A DNA stretch of 64,000 bases, taken from contig JABFXY010000049.1 in NCBI GenBank assembly GCA_013361525.1, positions 1 through 64,000 of the forward strand. Reading direction: 5' to 3'. A program made the position numbers and the translations under genes. Origin of the DNA: Polyangiaceae bacterium. GTDB taxonomy: Bacteria; Myxococcota_A; Polyangia; Polyangiales; Polyangiaceae. Positions 1 through 8,339 of the stretch are shown here, in pieces. Below the pieces are notes generated by a model. It worked only from the letters and a program-made list of their open reading frames with translations, had not been told where the DNA came from and searched no databases. The first letter of the stretch is position 1; each line of letters begins with the position of its first letter.

Positions 1-264
1 CTACGCGCTGCCGACGAACAGCGTCGCAATGCACTTGGTGCCGTGGAGGTACCTGGCCTTCGACGTTCCGCTGTCGTCGAGCGTCACCTCGAGCCAGAAC
101 CCGCGCACGAACAGCGCGACGAGGAACACGGTCGGGCTCTTCTGAAGCACCACCACGGCGTCACAGCGTACCCCCCGGCCCGTGCGCGGCAAGGCGGACG
201 CCTCGGGTGGTATCGGCGTAGCCGGAGCGCCGGCGAGCGCGGCGGTATACGATGCGCCGGCCAT
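1..264 (-). CDS. Small hypothetical protein, start uncertain
   Basis: No function recognised. The frame ends in a TAG at the first three bases of the window and is open up to an ATG inside a CCATGG at 261-266. The C-terminal 55 codons (about positions 1-170) end almost entirely in G or C, as in the genes around it, which argues for real coding. The first 30 codons are less biased, so a later start is possible. The encoded tail is hydrophobic, with a stretch VFLVALFVRGFWLEV, and has two Cys. If the ATG at 264 is used, this gene and the divergent kinase start on the same CCATGG. It could also be a chance reading frame. Confidence 0.4.
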   Translation of the reverse strand: MAGASYTAALAGAPATPIPPEASALPRTGRGVRCDAVVVLQKSPTVFLVALFVRGFWLEVTLDDSGTSKARYLHGTKCIATLFVGSA

Positions 265-2326
265 GGTCGATCAGACGCTCCGCGAGGGCGCGATCTTTCA
301 CGAGAAGTACCAGGTGATCCGGAACATCGCCCACGGCGGGATGGGGGCGGTGTACGAGGTGATTCACCTCGAGACGCAGCGGCGCCGGGCGCTCAAGGTG
401 ATGCTTCCGACGGTCGTGAACAGCGAAGAGCTGCGCAACCGGTTCCGGGCCGAGGCGCGCGTCGCAGCCGGCATCGAGAGCGAGCACATCGTCGAGACCT
501 TCGACGCCGGCGTGGACCGCGCGACAGGCATGCCGTTCCTCGTCATGGAGCTCTTGAAGGGTCAGGAGCTCGCCGAGGCGATCAAGAAGAACGGACGATT
601 CTCCCCCGACCGGGCCCTTCCGCTGCTCGCGCAGGTCGCCCGGACGCTCGACAAGACGCACGCCTCGCGCGTGGTTCACCGAGACTTGAAGCCGGAGAAC
701 CTCTTTCTCACGACGCGCGAAGATGGCTCGCTCCGGGCGAAGATCCTCGATTTCGGGATCGCGAAAATCGTCGCGGAGGGAAGCGGCGCGGACAAAACCC
801 GTTCGCTCGGCACGCCGCTCTACATGGCGCCGGAGCAGTTCGACGGTTCGGCGCCGATCATGCCGCAGACGGATTTGTTCGCGCTCGCGCATATCACCTA
901 CACCGTGCTGACGGGCGTTCCTTATTGGTCCGACGAAATGGAGCGATCGCCGTCGGTGTACGGCTTCTTGATGGCGATCCAGAACACGCAGCCGGAGCCC
1001 GCGTCGCACAGAGCTGCCCGCCGCGGAGCTTCGCTGCCGCCTGCGTTCGATGCGTGGTTCGCACGGGCGACGGCCCGCCGAGCCCAAGATCGATTTGGAT
1101 CGGCCGGCGAGCAGCACGCGGCCCTCGAGCAGGCGTTCGCGAGCGCCGGCGCTTCGTTCGCGCAATCGGGGCCACAAGGTCACGCCGGGGCGACCGTCGC
1201 GGCGTCGCCGATGACCTACGCCGCGCCTGTGCATCAGAGCCAGCCGCACCCGCCCCACCCGTACGGCGTGCAATCGGGACCAGGTCAGACACACCTCGCC
1301 CCGGCGTATGCGCAGACCTCCCGTCCTTCCTATGGGGGATATGGAACACCGGCCGGCCAGGCGGGCCCGATCCCCGCGCCCCCCGGCGGCGCGGTGAAGC
1401 GATCCGGCGGTGGCGGAGCCATTTGGGCGATCGTCGCCGTCCTCGTCCTCGCGATCGGAGGGATTGCCGTATTCGCATTTACGCTGCGAGACAGTCCCAA
1501 AAAGAAGAAGAAGCACGACACGACGACCGAGACGAGCGCGCGCGCGGACACGCCCACCACCGACGACAACCTCGACGAGATTCAATTCATCAAGAAAGAT
1601 CCTGCGGTCGGGTCGAAATACACGATGCGCGAAAAGACGTTGTTCAAGATCGCCATCACCCAACCGCAGACAGCCGACTCGTCAGAGAGTGAGCAAAAGC
1701 AGGTAACGACGACCATCCTCGCGGCCGACGGCAAGACGGTCCTGAAGATCAAGCTGCAATACGGCGACGTCATCAAGACGAGCACGTCGAACGGCCAATC
1801 GCAGAACCTCAAAAGCCCCGTGAGCGGCAAAACGTACATTGCCGAATACAAGGACGGCGACATCGTCGTGACCGACGAGAACTACCGGCCCGTCGCGCCG
1901 GAAGAGGAGGCCGAGGTCGAGAAGGCTGCAAGCGGCCTCGGTAAGCCGAATCCGGAGCTCCTCGCGTTGCCCGACGTTCCACTCAAACGCGGCGATCGCG
2001 CGGATACCCTCGCAGAAGCGCTTCGCGGCGAGGTCGCGGCGAACCCCGACGACAAGACGCAATTCTCCGACATCCACGTAACGCTGAAAGACATTCAAAT
2101 CAAAGACGGCGTCAAAGTGGGGATCTTCGACCTGTCGTTTTCGATGACGTCGACGCCGCCGAGCGAGGAGGTCACCGTCACCGTCACCGCGACCGTGACC
2201 GGCACGATGACGATTCGCGCCAATGACGGCCGCACGACGCAGGTCTCCATTTCGGGCCCGATGACGCTCAGCGGCGGCCCGGTCGCCGGCAAAGGCTCGA
2301 TGTCGTTCGAGACCAATTACGAATAG
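263..2326 (+). CDS. Transmembrane Ser/Thr protein kinase (PknB-like) with unknown extracytoplasmic domain
   Basis: A Hanks-type receptor kinase that should phosphorylate Ser/Thr on cytoplasmic targets in response to an outside signal. The N-terminal kinase domain (about 15-285) has all the catalytic parts: glycine loop HGGMGAVYE, Lys45 in ALKVM, HRDLKPEN with Asp141, DFG at 163-165, and MAPEQ. A Pro/Gln/Gly-rich juxtamembrane linker follows, then one membrane helix (about 386-406), a KKKKKH stop-transfer patch and about 280 residues outside with no fold I recognise. Thr/Val repeats lie near the end. The ATG at 263 is chosen because the kinase fold starts 15 residues later. No Shine-Dalgarno precedes it, and a TATACGAT box lies 10 bp upstream. 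The gene converges with the DUF3750 lipoprotein gene, leaving a 12-bp gap. Confidence 0.9.
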   Translation: MVDQTLREGAIFHEKYQVIRNIAHGGMGAVYEVIHLETQRRRALKVMLPTVVNSEELRNRFRAEARVAAGIESEHIVETFDAGVDRATGMPFLVMELLKGQELAEAIKKNGRFSPDRALPLLAQVARTLDKTHASRVVHRDLKPENLFLTTREDGSLRAKILDFGIAKIVAEGSGADKTRSLGTPLYMAPEQFDGSAPIMPQTDLFALAHITYTVLTGVPYWSDEMERSPSVYGFLMAIQNTQPEPASHRAARRGASLPPAFDAWFARATARRAQDRFGSAGEQHAALEQAFASAGASFAQSGPQGHAGATVAASPMTYAAPVHQSQPHPPHPYGVQSGPGQTHLAPAYAQTSRPSYGGYGTPAGQAGPIPAPPGGAVKRSGGGGAIWAIVAVLVLAIGGIAVFAFTLRDSPKKKKKHDTTTETSARADTPTTDDNLDEIQFIKKDPAVGSKYTMREKTLFKIAITQPQTADSSESEQKQVTTTILAADGKTVLKIKLQYGDVIKTSTSNGQSQNLKSPVSGKTYIAEYKDGDIVVTDENYRPVAPEEEAEVEKAASGLGKPNPELLALPDVPLKRGDRADTLAEALRGEVAANPDDKTQFSDIHVTLKDIQIKDGVKVGIFDLSFSMTSTPPSEEVTVTVTATVTGTMTIRANDGRTTQVSISGPMTLSGGPVAGKGSMSFETNYE

Positions 2327-2338
2327 CGACGGCGCGCG

Positions 2339-3649
2339 TCACTTCGGCGAATACCCCGCATCGATCTCGGTGCCGAACGCGAAGCCGAGCATGGCGTCGC
2401 GCCCCATTTCACGGCGCTCGAACGCGAAGAAGTAGCCCGATCCATAGGAGCCCCGGTCGAAGCCCCAGGCCTCGCCGAGGCGCGCGCGACATCCGATCGA
2501 GAGCTCGCCCAAGTCGAGGAGGCCTCGCGTGCGGCGCGGCTCCAGGAACGAAAACGCTTCACGCGCAAAGAACCCGAAGCGCGCAACCGGCCCGGCGTCG
2601 ATCTCGAAACGCGCCTCGACAGGCAGCTCGAGGCCGCTCGGCATTCGGTCCGTGATGCCGGATGCGCCCAATCCAGCGAAGAGCGCGAGAAACCCGGTCT
2701 GGCTCACGAACACACCGAGCCCGACGGGAAAGAGGTGCGCGCGGCCTGCCAGCGCAGCCGGAATGGCGATGCCCATCTCCAAATCCAGTCCGGCGCCGTA
2801 TCCGACGTATTTGCCATACACGGCGCGCGCCGAGACACCCAGCACGCCCTGCCCTTCGACGCCGCGCACCTCCTCGGGGTGGAGGACCTTCATCGCGAGC
2901 GCATAGAGCTCGACCGAGCCCGCGCCGGCCCGCGCGATCTCGTCGGGAAACGGCTCCGTATTGGAGCCATTCGGCGCTCGCTCGATATGCGCATCCGTCG
3001 CGAACCCGATGCGACCGGGATTGATCGGTACCTCGATACCGGGCGGCCAGAAATGGATTCCGAGGGGCAATCCGAATATCTGAATTCCGACGCCCTCTCG
3101 CGCGCCGATGCGCAGTCCGAACGGAATGGATCCAATTTGAATCCCCGTCCCCGCCTCCGTGACGTCGGCGCCTACCGGGCCCACGTAGTCACGCCCGATC
3201 GCCGTGGCCGGGAGCTCGATCATCAGCGAGCAATCGCGAATCAGCCGCGCGACATAGGTATTGCTGTTCGGCCCGGGGATTGGGAAGTAATCGGGGTGGT
3301 CCTCGAAGAACGCGCTGTGAGCTCGCTCGAGGCAGGCGTCGATCGCGGCAATCTCGGCGTCCGTCCCGGCCACGACACCGTGGAGCATGACGTCACCCGC
3401 GGCGAAGTCGTCGAATGGGTCGGGCCCGCCGCTCGAGCCGTATTCGTGCCGGTGGGGAGGCCCGTCTTGCCGCTGGACGACGATCCACGCGTGGCGCGCG
3501 ACGCGGTCGATCGGCGGCGGCATCTGCCCGCTGAGCACGGCGACATACGGCGTACTCGGTAGCTGCGCAGGAGGCTGCGGGGTCGTGCACGCGAAGAGCG
3601 AAACGAATAGAAGGGCAACCGGCACGCTCACCGAAGCGGTGAGCTTCAT
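2339..3649 (-). CDS. DUF3750-family lipoprotein
   Basis: 436 residues. Residues 1-21 form a lipoprotein signal ending in the lipobox SLFAC, so the mature protein should be anchored in the envelope by Cys21. The next roughly 190 residues match what I know of DUF3750: ARHAWIVV near the start, then PGPNSNTYV, then LPATAIGRDYVG. The function of that family is unknown to me. The C-terminal half is rich in Gly and aromatics (repeated GIQIG, GLPLGI, GYGAGLDLEMGI) and reads like beta strands, perhaps an outer-membrane or lipid-contact domain. The ATG overlaps the stop of the upstream kinase/FGE-like gene by 4 bp (ATGA), so the two are translationally coupled and probably act together. Confidence 0.8.
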   Translation of the reverse strand: MKLTASVSVPVALLFVSLFACTTPQPPAQLPSTPYVAVLSGQMPPPIDRVARHAWIVVQRQDGPPHRHEYGSSGGPDPFDDFAAGDVMLHGVVAGTDAEIAAIDACLERAHSAFFEDHPDYFPIPGPNSNTYVARLIRDCSLMIELPATAIGRDYVGPVGADVTEAGTGIQIGSIPFGLRIGAREGVGIQIFGLPLGIHFWPPGIEVPINPGRIGFATDAHIERAPNGSNTEPFPDEIARAGAGSVELYALAMKVLHPEEVRGVEGQGVLGVSARAVYGKYVGYGAGLDLEMGIAIPAALAGRAHLFPVGLGVFVSQTGFLALFAGLGASGITDRMPSGLELPVEARFEIDAGPVARFGFFAREAFSFLEPRRTRGLLDLGELSIGCRARLGEAWGFDRGSYGSGYFFAFERREMGRDAMLGFAFGTEIDAGYSPK

Positions 3650-5769
3650 TTGGCGCGCGGCTCTCCGGCGACGTCGGCCGCGCATCGAAAGCCGATCGCG
3701 TGGGTGTATCGCTCCGGTGCGCTGCGGTAACGCCAGGCAGGGTTGGCCCATTGCGGATCGGAGCCATTGAACGCTCCGCCGCGAATCACCCGCTCGGTGC
3801 CGTCCGCGGGGCCTTTCGGGTCGACGAGCTCGCCCGGCTCGTAGGGTGCGTAGAAATCCGATGTCCATTCCCAGACATTGCCTGCGAGATCGAGCACGCC
3901 CCAGCTCGACGCTCCGGCGGGAAAGGAGCCGACGGGCGCAGTGCCGACGTAATGGTCGTCGGCCGCGTACATCATCGGTTGGTCCTTCTTCAGGTTCTCC
4001 ATCGCCCATCCGGCGTATTCGGTGCCTGCCGCATTGAGGCGTGTCGGGTCCGGCGGCTGATTGCCCCAGGGAAAGTCGTTTTGGCCGGAGCCGCGCGCGG
4101 CGTATTCCCATTCCGCTTCTGTGGGCAGACGCGCTCCGCGGTCGCTACAAAAGCGCTCGGCGCGGCGGAAGCTCAGACAATTGATGGGATGATCCTCACG
4201 GCCCGCCTTGCGTGCATTGCAGAACGCGATGAACGGCTTTTTCTCGTCCTCGGGTCCGCCGTAATCGACGTCGTCGGGTGTGCGCTCGCACTTGCCTTTG
4301 GCGACGCACGCCTCGTAGGCGCGCACCGTGACCTCGGTCTTGTCGAGGCAGAACGACGAGAGCTTCACCTGACGGCCCTCGACATTCGCGCCCGAAGCAG
4401 GATTCAGCGTTCGGGAGCCCATGAACGTGGTGCCGGCGGGGTGATACATCATGCCGGCGGGGCAGCGCGAGTCCACCGCAGCGACGGCGCTCGCCGATCC
4501 TGCCGCGGTCGCGGCGCTCGGAGCGACCGAGGCAGTCGACGTCGGCGCGCTGCTCGTCGCTGCAGCGGAGGGATCCGTCCCGCGGAAACCGAACCAATAC
4601 ACACCCATCGCGAGCAGCCCCGCGGCGACGACGCCACCCGCGACGACAGACCCACGCGACCTCGACGGAGCGGTTTGGGAAGCCACCATTTCGACGCCGG
4701 CGCCGCTGGTCGTTCCGTGGGTGGGGGGCGCGTCGAGCGTCTGGGCTTTGGGGCTCGGCGCAATGGCTCCCGTCTCCTCCACGATTGCGGTCGCGGCATT
4801 GACGTCGACGTCGCGTCCGAGCGAGCCGGTATTCATGCCGCTCGTCGCGACCATCGAGAGCTTCCGGTCCGCAGGCGCATCCGCGACGAGCTCGGCAAAC
4901 GCTCGCACACACGCGCCGGCGTCCGGAAATCGGTTGTCGATGTCGCGGTCGACACAGCGGGCGAACCACGAATCGAAGCCGATCGGAAGCGCGCCCTCGA
5001 CGCCGAGCTCCCGCGCGCGCTCGGAGGCGCGGGGAATCGGATCGACGCAAACCTCGCGCAAGAGCGCAGGCAGCGAGTCATCCGTCGCGGCTCGCCAAAA
5101 CCATGTTCCCGTCAGGAGATAAAACGCAATCAGGCCGAGGGCCCAAACGTCCGTCGCGGGACAGATTCGGCCTTTGCGATCGGTCTGCTCGGGAGACATG
5201 AAGAGCGGCGAGCCCAACGGCTGCGTGCCCGTCTTCTGCATTCCGTCGGCGACGAGCTTCGCGATACCGAAGTCGAGGATCTTGGCGGTGAAAGGCACGT
5301 CCCGCCGCTTCGATGCCGCGAGAAAGATGTTCTCGGGCTTGAGGTCACGATGAACGAGGCCCTGCGCGTGCGCTTGCTCGAGCGCGTGGCCGATCTGCGA
5401 AAAGATCTCACGCACGTCCGCGACCATCAGCGGACCCGATCGCTGCGCTGCGTCGGCGAGCTCTTCGCCGCGGAGCAGCTCCATCACGAGGTACGGCGCG
5501 CCCGTCTCCTCGTCGACGCCGGCGGTGACCGTCTCCACGACGTGGTCGCTCTCGATGTTGGCGGCGACCTTCGCTTCCCGGATGAAACGCTCGCGGATTT
5601 CGGGGTTTCCGACGAGCTCGGGCGCCATGAGCTTCAGCGCGCGCTGGCGGCCGGTCGAGATTTGCTCGGCAACGTAGACCGCGCCCATCCCACCTTCGCG
5701 CAAAGGCTTCACGATCTTGAAGTCGCGAGCAAATACTGCTCCGGCTGTGAGCTTGGTGGGATCTGCCAC
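3646..5769 (-). CDS. Ser/Thr protein kinase fused to an extracytoplasmic formylglycine-enzyme-like (SUMF1) domain
   Basis: 707 residues. The N-terminal Hanks kinase (about 15-295) is complete: glycine loop EGGMGAVY, Lys46, HRDLKPEN with Asp142, DFG at 166-168, and MSPEQ. A Ser/Thr/Ala linker leads to one membrane helix (about 374-395). Residues 436-702, outside the membrane, form a SUMF1/FGE-sulfatase-type domain: PAGTTFMGS, LPTEAEWEYAARG, LDLAGNVWEW, VIRGGAF, GFRCA. The Cys pair that true formylglycine enzymes carry after RGGS-type motifs is missing (RGGAFNGSDPQW), so I infer a binding or sensor role rather than catalysis. The start is GTG at 5769, with AGGAG about 7 nt upstream. The gene is coupled to the DUF3750 lipoprotein downstream and divergent from hutU. 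Confidence 0.9.
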   Translation of the reverse strand: MADPTKLTAGAVFARDFKIVKPLREGGMGAVYVAEQISTGRQRALKLMAPELVGNPEIRERFIREAKVAANIESDHVVETVTAGVDEETGAPYLVMELLRGEELADAAQRSGPLMVADVREIFSQIGHALEQAHAQGLVHRDLKPENIFLAASKRRDVPFTAKILDFGIAKLVADGMQKTGTQPLGSPLFMSPEQTDRKGRICPATDVWALGLIAFYLLTGTWFWRAATDDSLPALLREVCVDPIPRASERARELGVEGALPIGFDSWFARCVDRDIDNRFPDAGACVRAFAELVADAPADRKLSMVATSGMNTGSLGRDVDVNAATAIVEETGAIAPSPKAQTLDAPPTHGTTSGAGVEMVASQTAPSRSRGSVVAGGVVAAGLLAMGVYWFGFRGTDPSAAATSSAPTSTASVAPSAATAAGSASAVAAVDSRCPAGMMYHPAGTTFMGSRTLNPASGANVEGRQVKLSSFCLDKTEVTVRAYEACVAKGKCERTPDDVDYGGPEDEKKPFIAFCNARKAGREDHPINCLSFRRAERFCSDRGARLPTEAEWEYAARGSGQNDFPWGNQPPDPTRLNAAGTEYAGWAMENLKKDQPMMYAADDHYVGTAPVGSFPAGASSWGVLDLAGNVWEWTSDFYAPYEPGELVDPKGPADGTERVIRGGAFNGSDPQWANPAWRYRSAPERYTHAIGFRCAADVAGEPRAK

Positions 5770-5876
5770 AGGGTCTCCTAGGTGCGGCCGAGTCTATAAC
5801 GAGTGGGACGAGCGAGCGTTTCGTCGTGGGCCAAAACCGCTTTCGTCGCGACGGCGGCGGGCCTAGGAGCTGAGCC

Positions 5877-7544
5877 ATGTCGATGCGTGGTGCTAGGCCC
5901 GTGCGTGCTCCCCGAGGTACCGAGCTGTCCTGCAAAGGCTGGATTCAAGAGGCAGCGCTTCGCATGCTGCACAACAACCTCGACGCCGAGGTCGCCGAGC
6001 GACCCGACGATCTCGTCGTTTACGGCGGGACGGGGAAAGCCGCGCGCAGTTGGGAGGCATTCGACGTCATCGCCCGCGAGCTCCGCGAGCTCGGCAACGA
6101 CGAGACGTTGCTCATTCAGTCGGGCAAAGCCGTCGGGAAATTCCGCACGCACGAAGACGCTCCGCGCGTCCTCATCGCCAACTCGAACCTCGTCGGGCGC
6201 TGGGCCAACTGGGACGAGTTTCGCCGCCTCGAAGGGCTCGGCCTCACGATGTATGGCCAGATGACGGCCGGCTCGTGGATCTACATCGGAACACAAGGGA
6301 TCCTGCAGGGCACGTTCGAGACCTTCGTCGCCGCTCGAAAAGCGTTCACCAAGCGAACCGACAAGACCAAGGGCGTTTGGGCGCTCACCGCAGGTCTCGG
6401 CGGCATGGGAGGTGCGCAGCCGCTCGCCGCGACGATGGCAGGTGTCTCGCTCCTCGGCGTCGAGATCGATCCGACGCGCATCGAAAAGCGGCTCGCGACC
6501 CGCTACGTCGACGCGCGCATCGACGACCTCGACGAGGCGCTGCGCGTGGTGAAAGAGAGCGCCGAGCGCGGCGAGCCGAAGAGCATCGCTATTTGCGCGA
6601 ACGCCGCGGACATCTTCCCGGAGCTCGTGCGCCGCGGCGTGATTCCGGATCTCGTCACCGAACAAACGGCCGCGCACGATCCGCTGGTCGGCTACATCCC
6701 GCAGGGGCTCGACTTGGTCGAGGCGGCGAAGCTGCGCGCGACCAACCCCGCGGAGTACGTCCGGCGAGCGAAGGAATCGATGCGGCTCGAGGTCGACGCG
6801 ATGCTCGCGATGCAAAACGCCGGCGCCGAGGCGTTCGACTACGGCAACAACATCCGAACGTGCGCACAAGAGGCCGGTTGTGACCGAGCCTTCGACATCC
6901 CGGGGTTCGTGCCGGCCTACATCCGCGAGCTCTTCTGCGAAGGCAAAGGCCCGTTTCGATGGGTCGCGCTGTCGGGCGATCCGAACGACATCGCGGAGAC
7001 CGATCGCGCCGTCCTCGAGGCGGTGCCGAATGATCCGGATCTGCGCGCGTGGATCACGATGGCGAAGGAGCGCGTTGCTTTCCAAGGGCTTCCGGCGCGC
7101 ATCTGCTGGCTCGGCTACGGCGACCGCGCGAAGGTCGGCCTGGTCTTCAACGACCTCGTGAAGCGAGGCGTCGTGAAGGCGCCGATCGTGATTGGGCGCG
7201 ACCACCTCGACTGCGGAAGCGTGGCTTCACCGTTCCGCGAGACCGAGGCGATGCGCGACGGCTCCGACGCAATCGCGGATTGGCCGCTCCTCAACGCGAT
7301 GTCCAACGTCGCGGGCGGCGCATCGTGGGTGAGCTTCCACCACGGCGGCGGTGTCGGCATCGGCAACTCGCTGCACGCCGGCATGGTCGTCGTCGCGGAC
7401 GGCACGGACGCCGCCGCTCGCCGCCTCGAGCGCGTGCTCACGATCGACCCGGGCATGGGTGTGATTCGGCACGCCGACGCCGGCTACGAGACCGCGAACC
7501 GCATCGCCGACGAGCGTGGGGTTCACGTTCCGCATCGGCGATAG
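5877..7544 (+). CDS. hutU: Urocanate hydratase
   Basis: Catalyses urocanate plus water to imidazolone propionate, the second step of histidine breakdown, with tightly bound NAD+, in the cytoplasm. The 555 residues match the family's usual length. Recognisable blocks are [14 protein letters not shown] near the start, [12 protein letters not shown] (NAD-binding glycine loop), [10 protein letters not shown], and [11 protein letters not shown]. The Cys in ARICWLG is residue 410, matching the known active-site Cys410 of the Pseudomonas putida enzyme. The ATG at 5877 has AGGAG 8 nt upstream. No hutH, hutI or hutG is present in this window, so the pathway genes are not clustered here. A GC hairpin follows the stop. 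Confidence 0.97.
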   Translation: MSMRGARPVRAPRGTELSCKGWIQEAALRMLHNNLDAEVAERPDDLVVYGGTGKAARSWEAFDVIARELRELGNDETLLIQSGKAVGKFRTHEDAPRVLIANSNLVGRWANWDEFRRLEGLGLTMYGQMTAGSWIYIGTQGILQGTFETFVAARKAFTKRTDKTKGVWALTAGLGGMGGAQPLAATMAGVSLLGVEIDPTRIEKRLATRYVDARIDDLDEALRVVKESAERGEPKSIAICANAADIFPELVRRGVIPDLVTEQTAAHDPLVGYIPQGLDLVEAAKLRATNPAEYVRRAKESMRLEVDAMLAMQNAGAEAFDYGNNIRTCAQEAGCDRAFDIPGFVPAYIRELFCEGKGPFRWVALSGDPNDIAETDRAVLEAVPNDPDLRAWITMAKERVAFQGLPARICWLGYGDRAKVGLVFNDLVKRGVVKAPIVIGRDHLDCGSVASPFRETEAMRDGSDAIADWPLLNAMSNVAGGASWVSFHHGGGVGIGNSLHAGMVVVADGTDAAARRLERVLTIDPGMGVIRHADAGYETANRIADERGVHVPHRR

Positions 7545-7561
7545 GGCGCTCCTAACGAGGT

Positions 7562-7597
7562 GCCCACCCGGGCTCGCGAAAATGCGTCCGGGTGGGC
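7562..7597 (+). terminator. GC-rich hairpin after hutU
   Basis: A perfect 10-bp inverted repeat, GCCCACCCGG (7562-7571) and CCGGGTGGGC (7588-7597), with a 16-nt loop, begins 18 nt after the hutU stop. No T-run follows, so it is either an imperfect terminator or an RNA-stabilising hairpin. It also argues against starting the next gene upstream of 7600. Confidence 0.5.
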
Positions 7598-7622
7598 GCG
7601 CGCCATCCGTCGTTGGTCGCCC

Positions 7623-8339
7623 ATGAAAGGCGACTGTCTCGGCGACCGGATGAAGCGGTACGAAGCCCCCTGGAAGAACGTCCTGCCGTGGCGACTTCCG
7701 GTCATCGTCCGCGTGGACGGCAAAGCGTTTCACACGTGGACGCGCGGTCTCGCGCGGCCGTTCGACGTGCGGTTCGCGCATGCGATGGACGAGGCGGGCC
7801 TTCGCCTGTGCGAGGAGATGCAGGGCGCAAAGCTCGCATTGGTCCAGAGCGACGAGATCTCCGTACTGGTGTACCCGTGGACGAACCGCGACGCGCAGCC
7901 GTGGTTCGGTAACGAGCTGCAAAAGATCACCAGCGTCGCAGCGAGCATCGCCGCCGCGATCTTGACCGCACGGTCCGCGGAGCTGCACGGCGCCATGAAG
8001 CCCGCGTTCTTCGATGCGCGCGTGATGACGTTGCCCGAGGACGAAGTGGAGAACGCGTTCATCTGGCGACAGCAGGACGCATCGCGAAACTCGCTTCAGG
8101 CGCTCGCCCAATCCCTCTATCCGCAGGCAGACCTGAAGGGGAAACGCCACGCGGCGCTGCACGAGATGTGCTTTGAGAAAGGGCACAACTACGACGCATT
8201 GCCGATTGGTCAAAAGCGCGGGCGATGTATCCGGCGCGACGCGGACGGAAAGTGGCATGTCGACCACGAACCGCCGATCTTCACGCGCGACCGCGCCTAC
8301 ATCACGGACCTCATGCGGTCCGACGTGGAGGCGGCGTAA
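7623..8339 (+). CDS. Thg1-like 3'-5' RNA polymerase (tRNA-His guanylyltransferase family)
   Basis: 238 residues. Members of this family add nucleotides in the 3'-5' direction: eukaryotic Thg1 adds G-1 to tRNA-His, while bacterial and archaeal Thg1-like proteins mainly repair truncated tRNA 5' ends. The metal-binding signature is present: RVDGKAFHTW near the N-terminus and the second acidic motif in VQSDEISVL. The C-terminal region carries KGHNYDALP and RDRAYITDLM. ATG 7623 is preferred because it opens with MKGDCLGDRMKRYE, the usual family start, and lies past the hutU hairpin; there is no clear Shine-Dalgarno. The stop abuts the stop of the convergent kinase gene. Bacterial homologues are uncommon but are known from myxobacteria. 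Confidence 0.9.
   Translation: MKGDCLGDRMKRYEAPWKNVLPWRLPVIVRVDGKAFHTWTRGLARPFDVRFAHAMDEAGLRLCEEMQGAKLALVQSDEISVLVYPWTNRDAQPWFGNELQKITSVAASIAAAILTARSAELHGAMKPAFFDARVMTLPEDEVENAFIWRQQDASRNSLQALAQSLYPQADLKGKRHAALHEMCFEKGHNYDALPIGQKRGRCIRRDADGKWHVDHEPPIFTRDRAYITDLMRSDVEAA

Noticed and set aside
3700-5781. A 693-residue plus-strand frame opposite the kinase/FGE-like gene
   Set aside because: Antisense shadow; the kinase and SUMF1 motifs are all on the minus strand.
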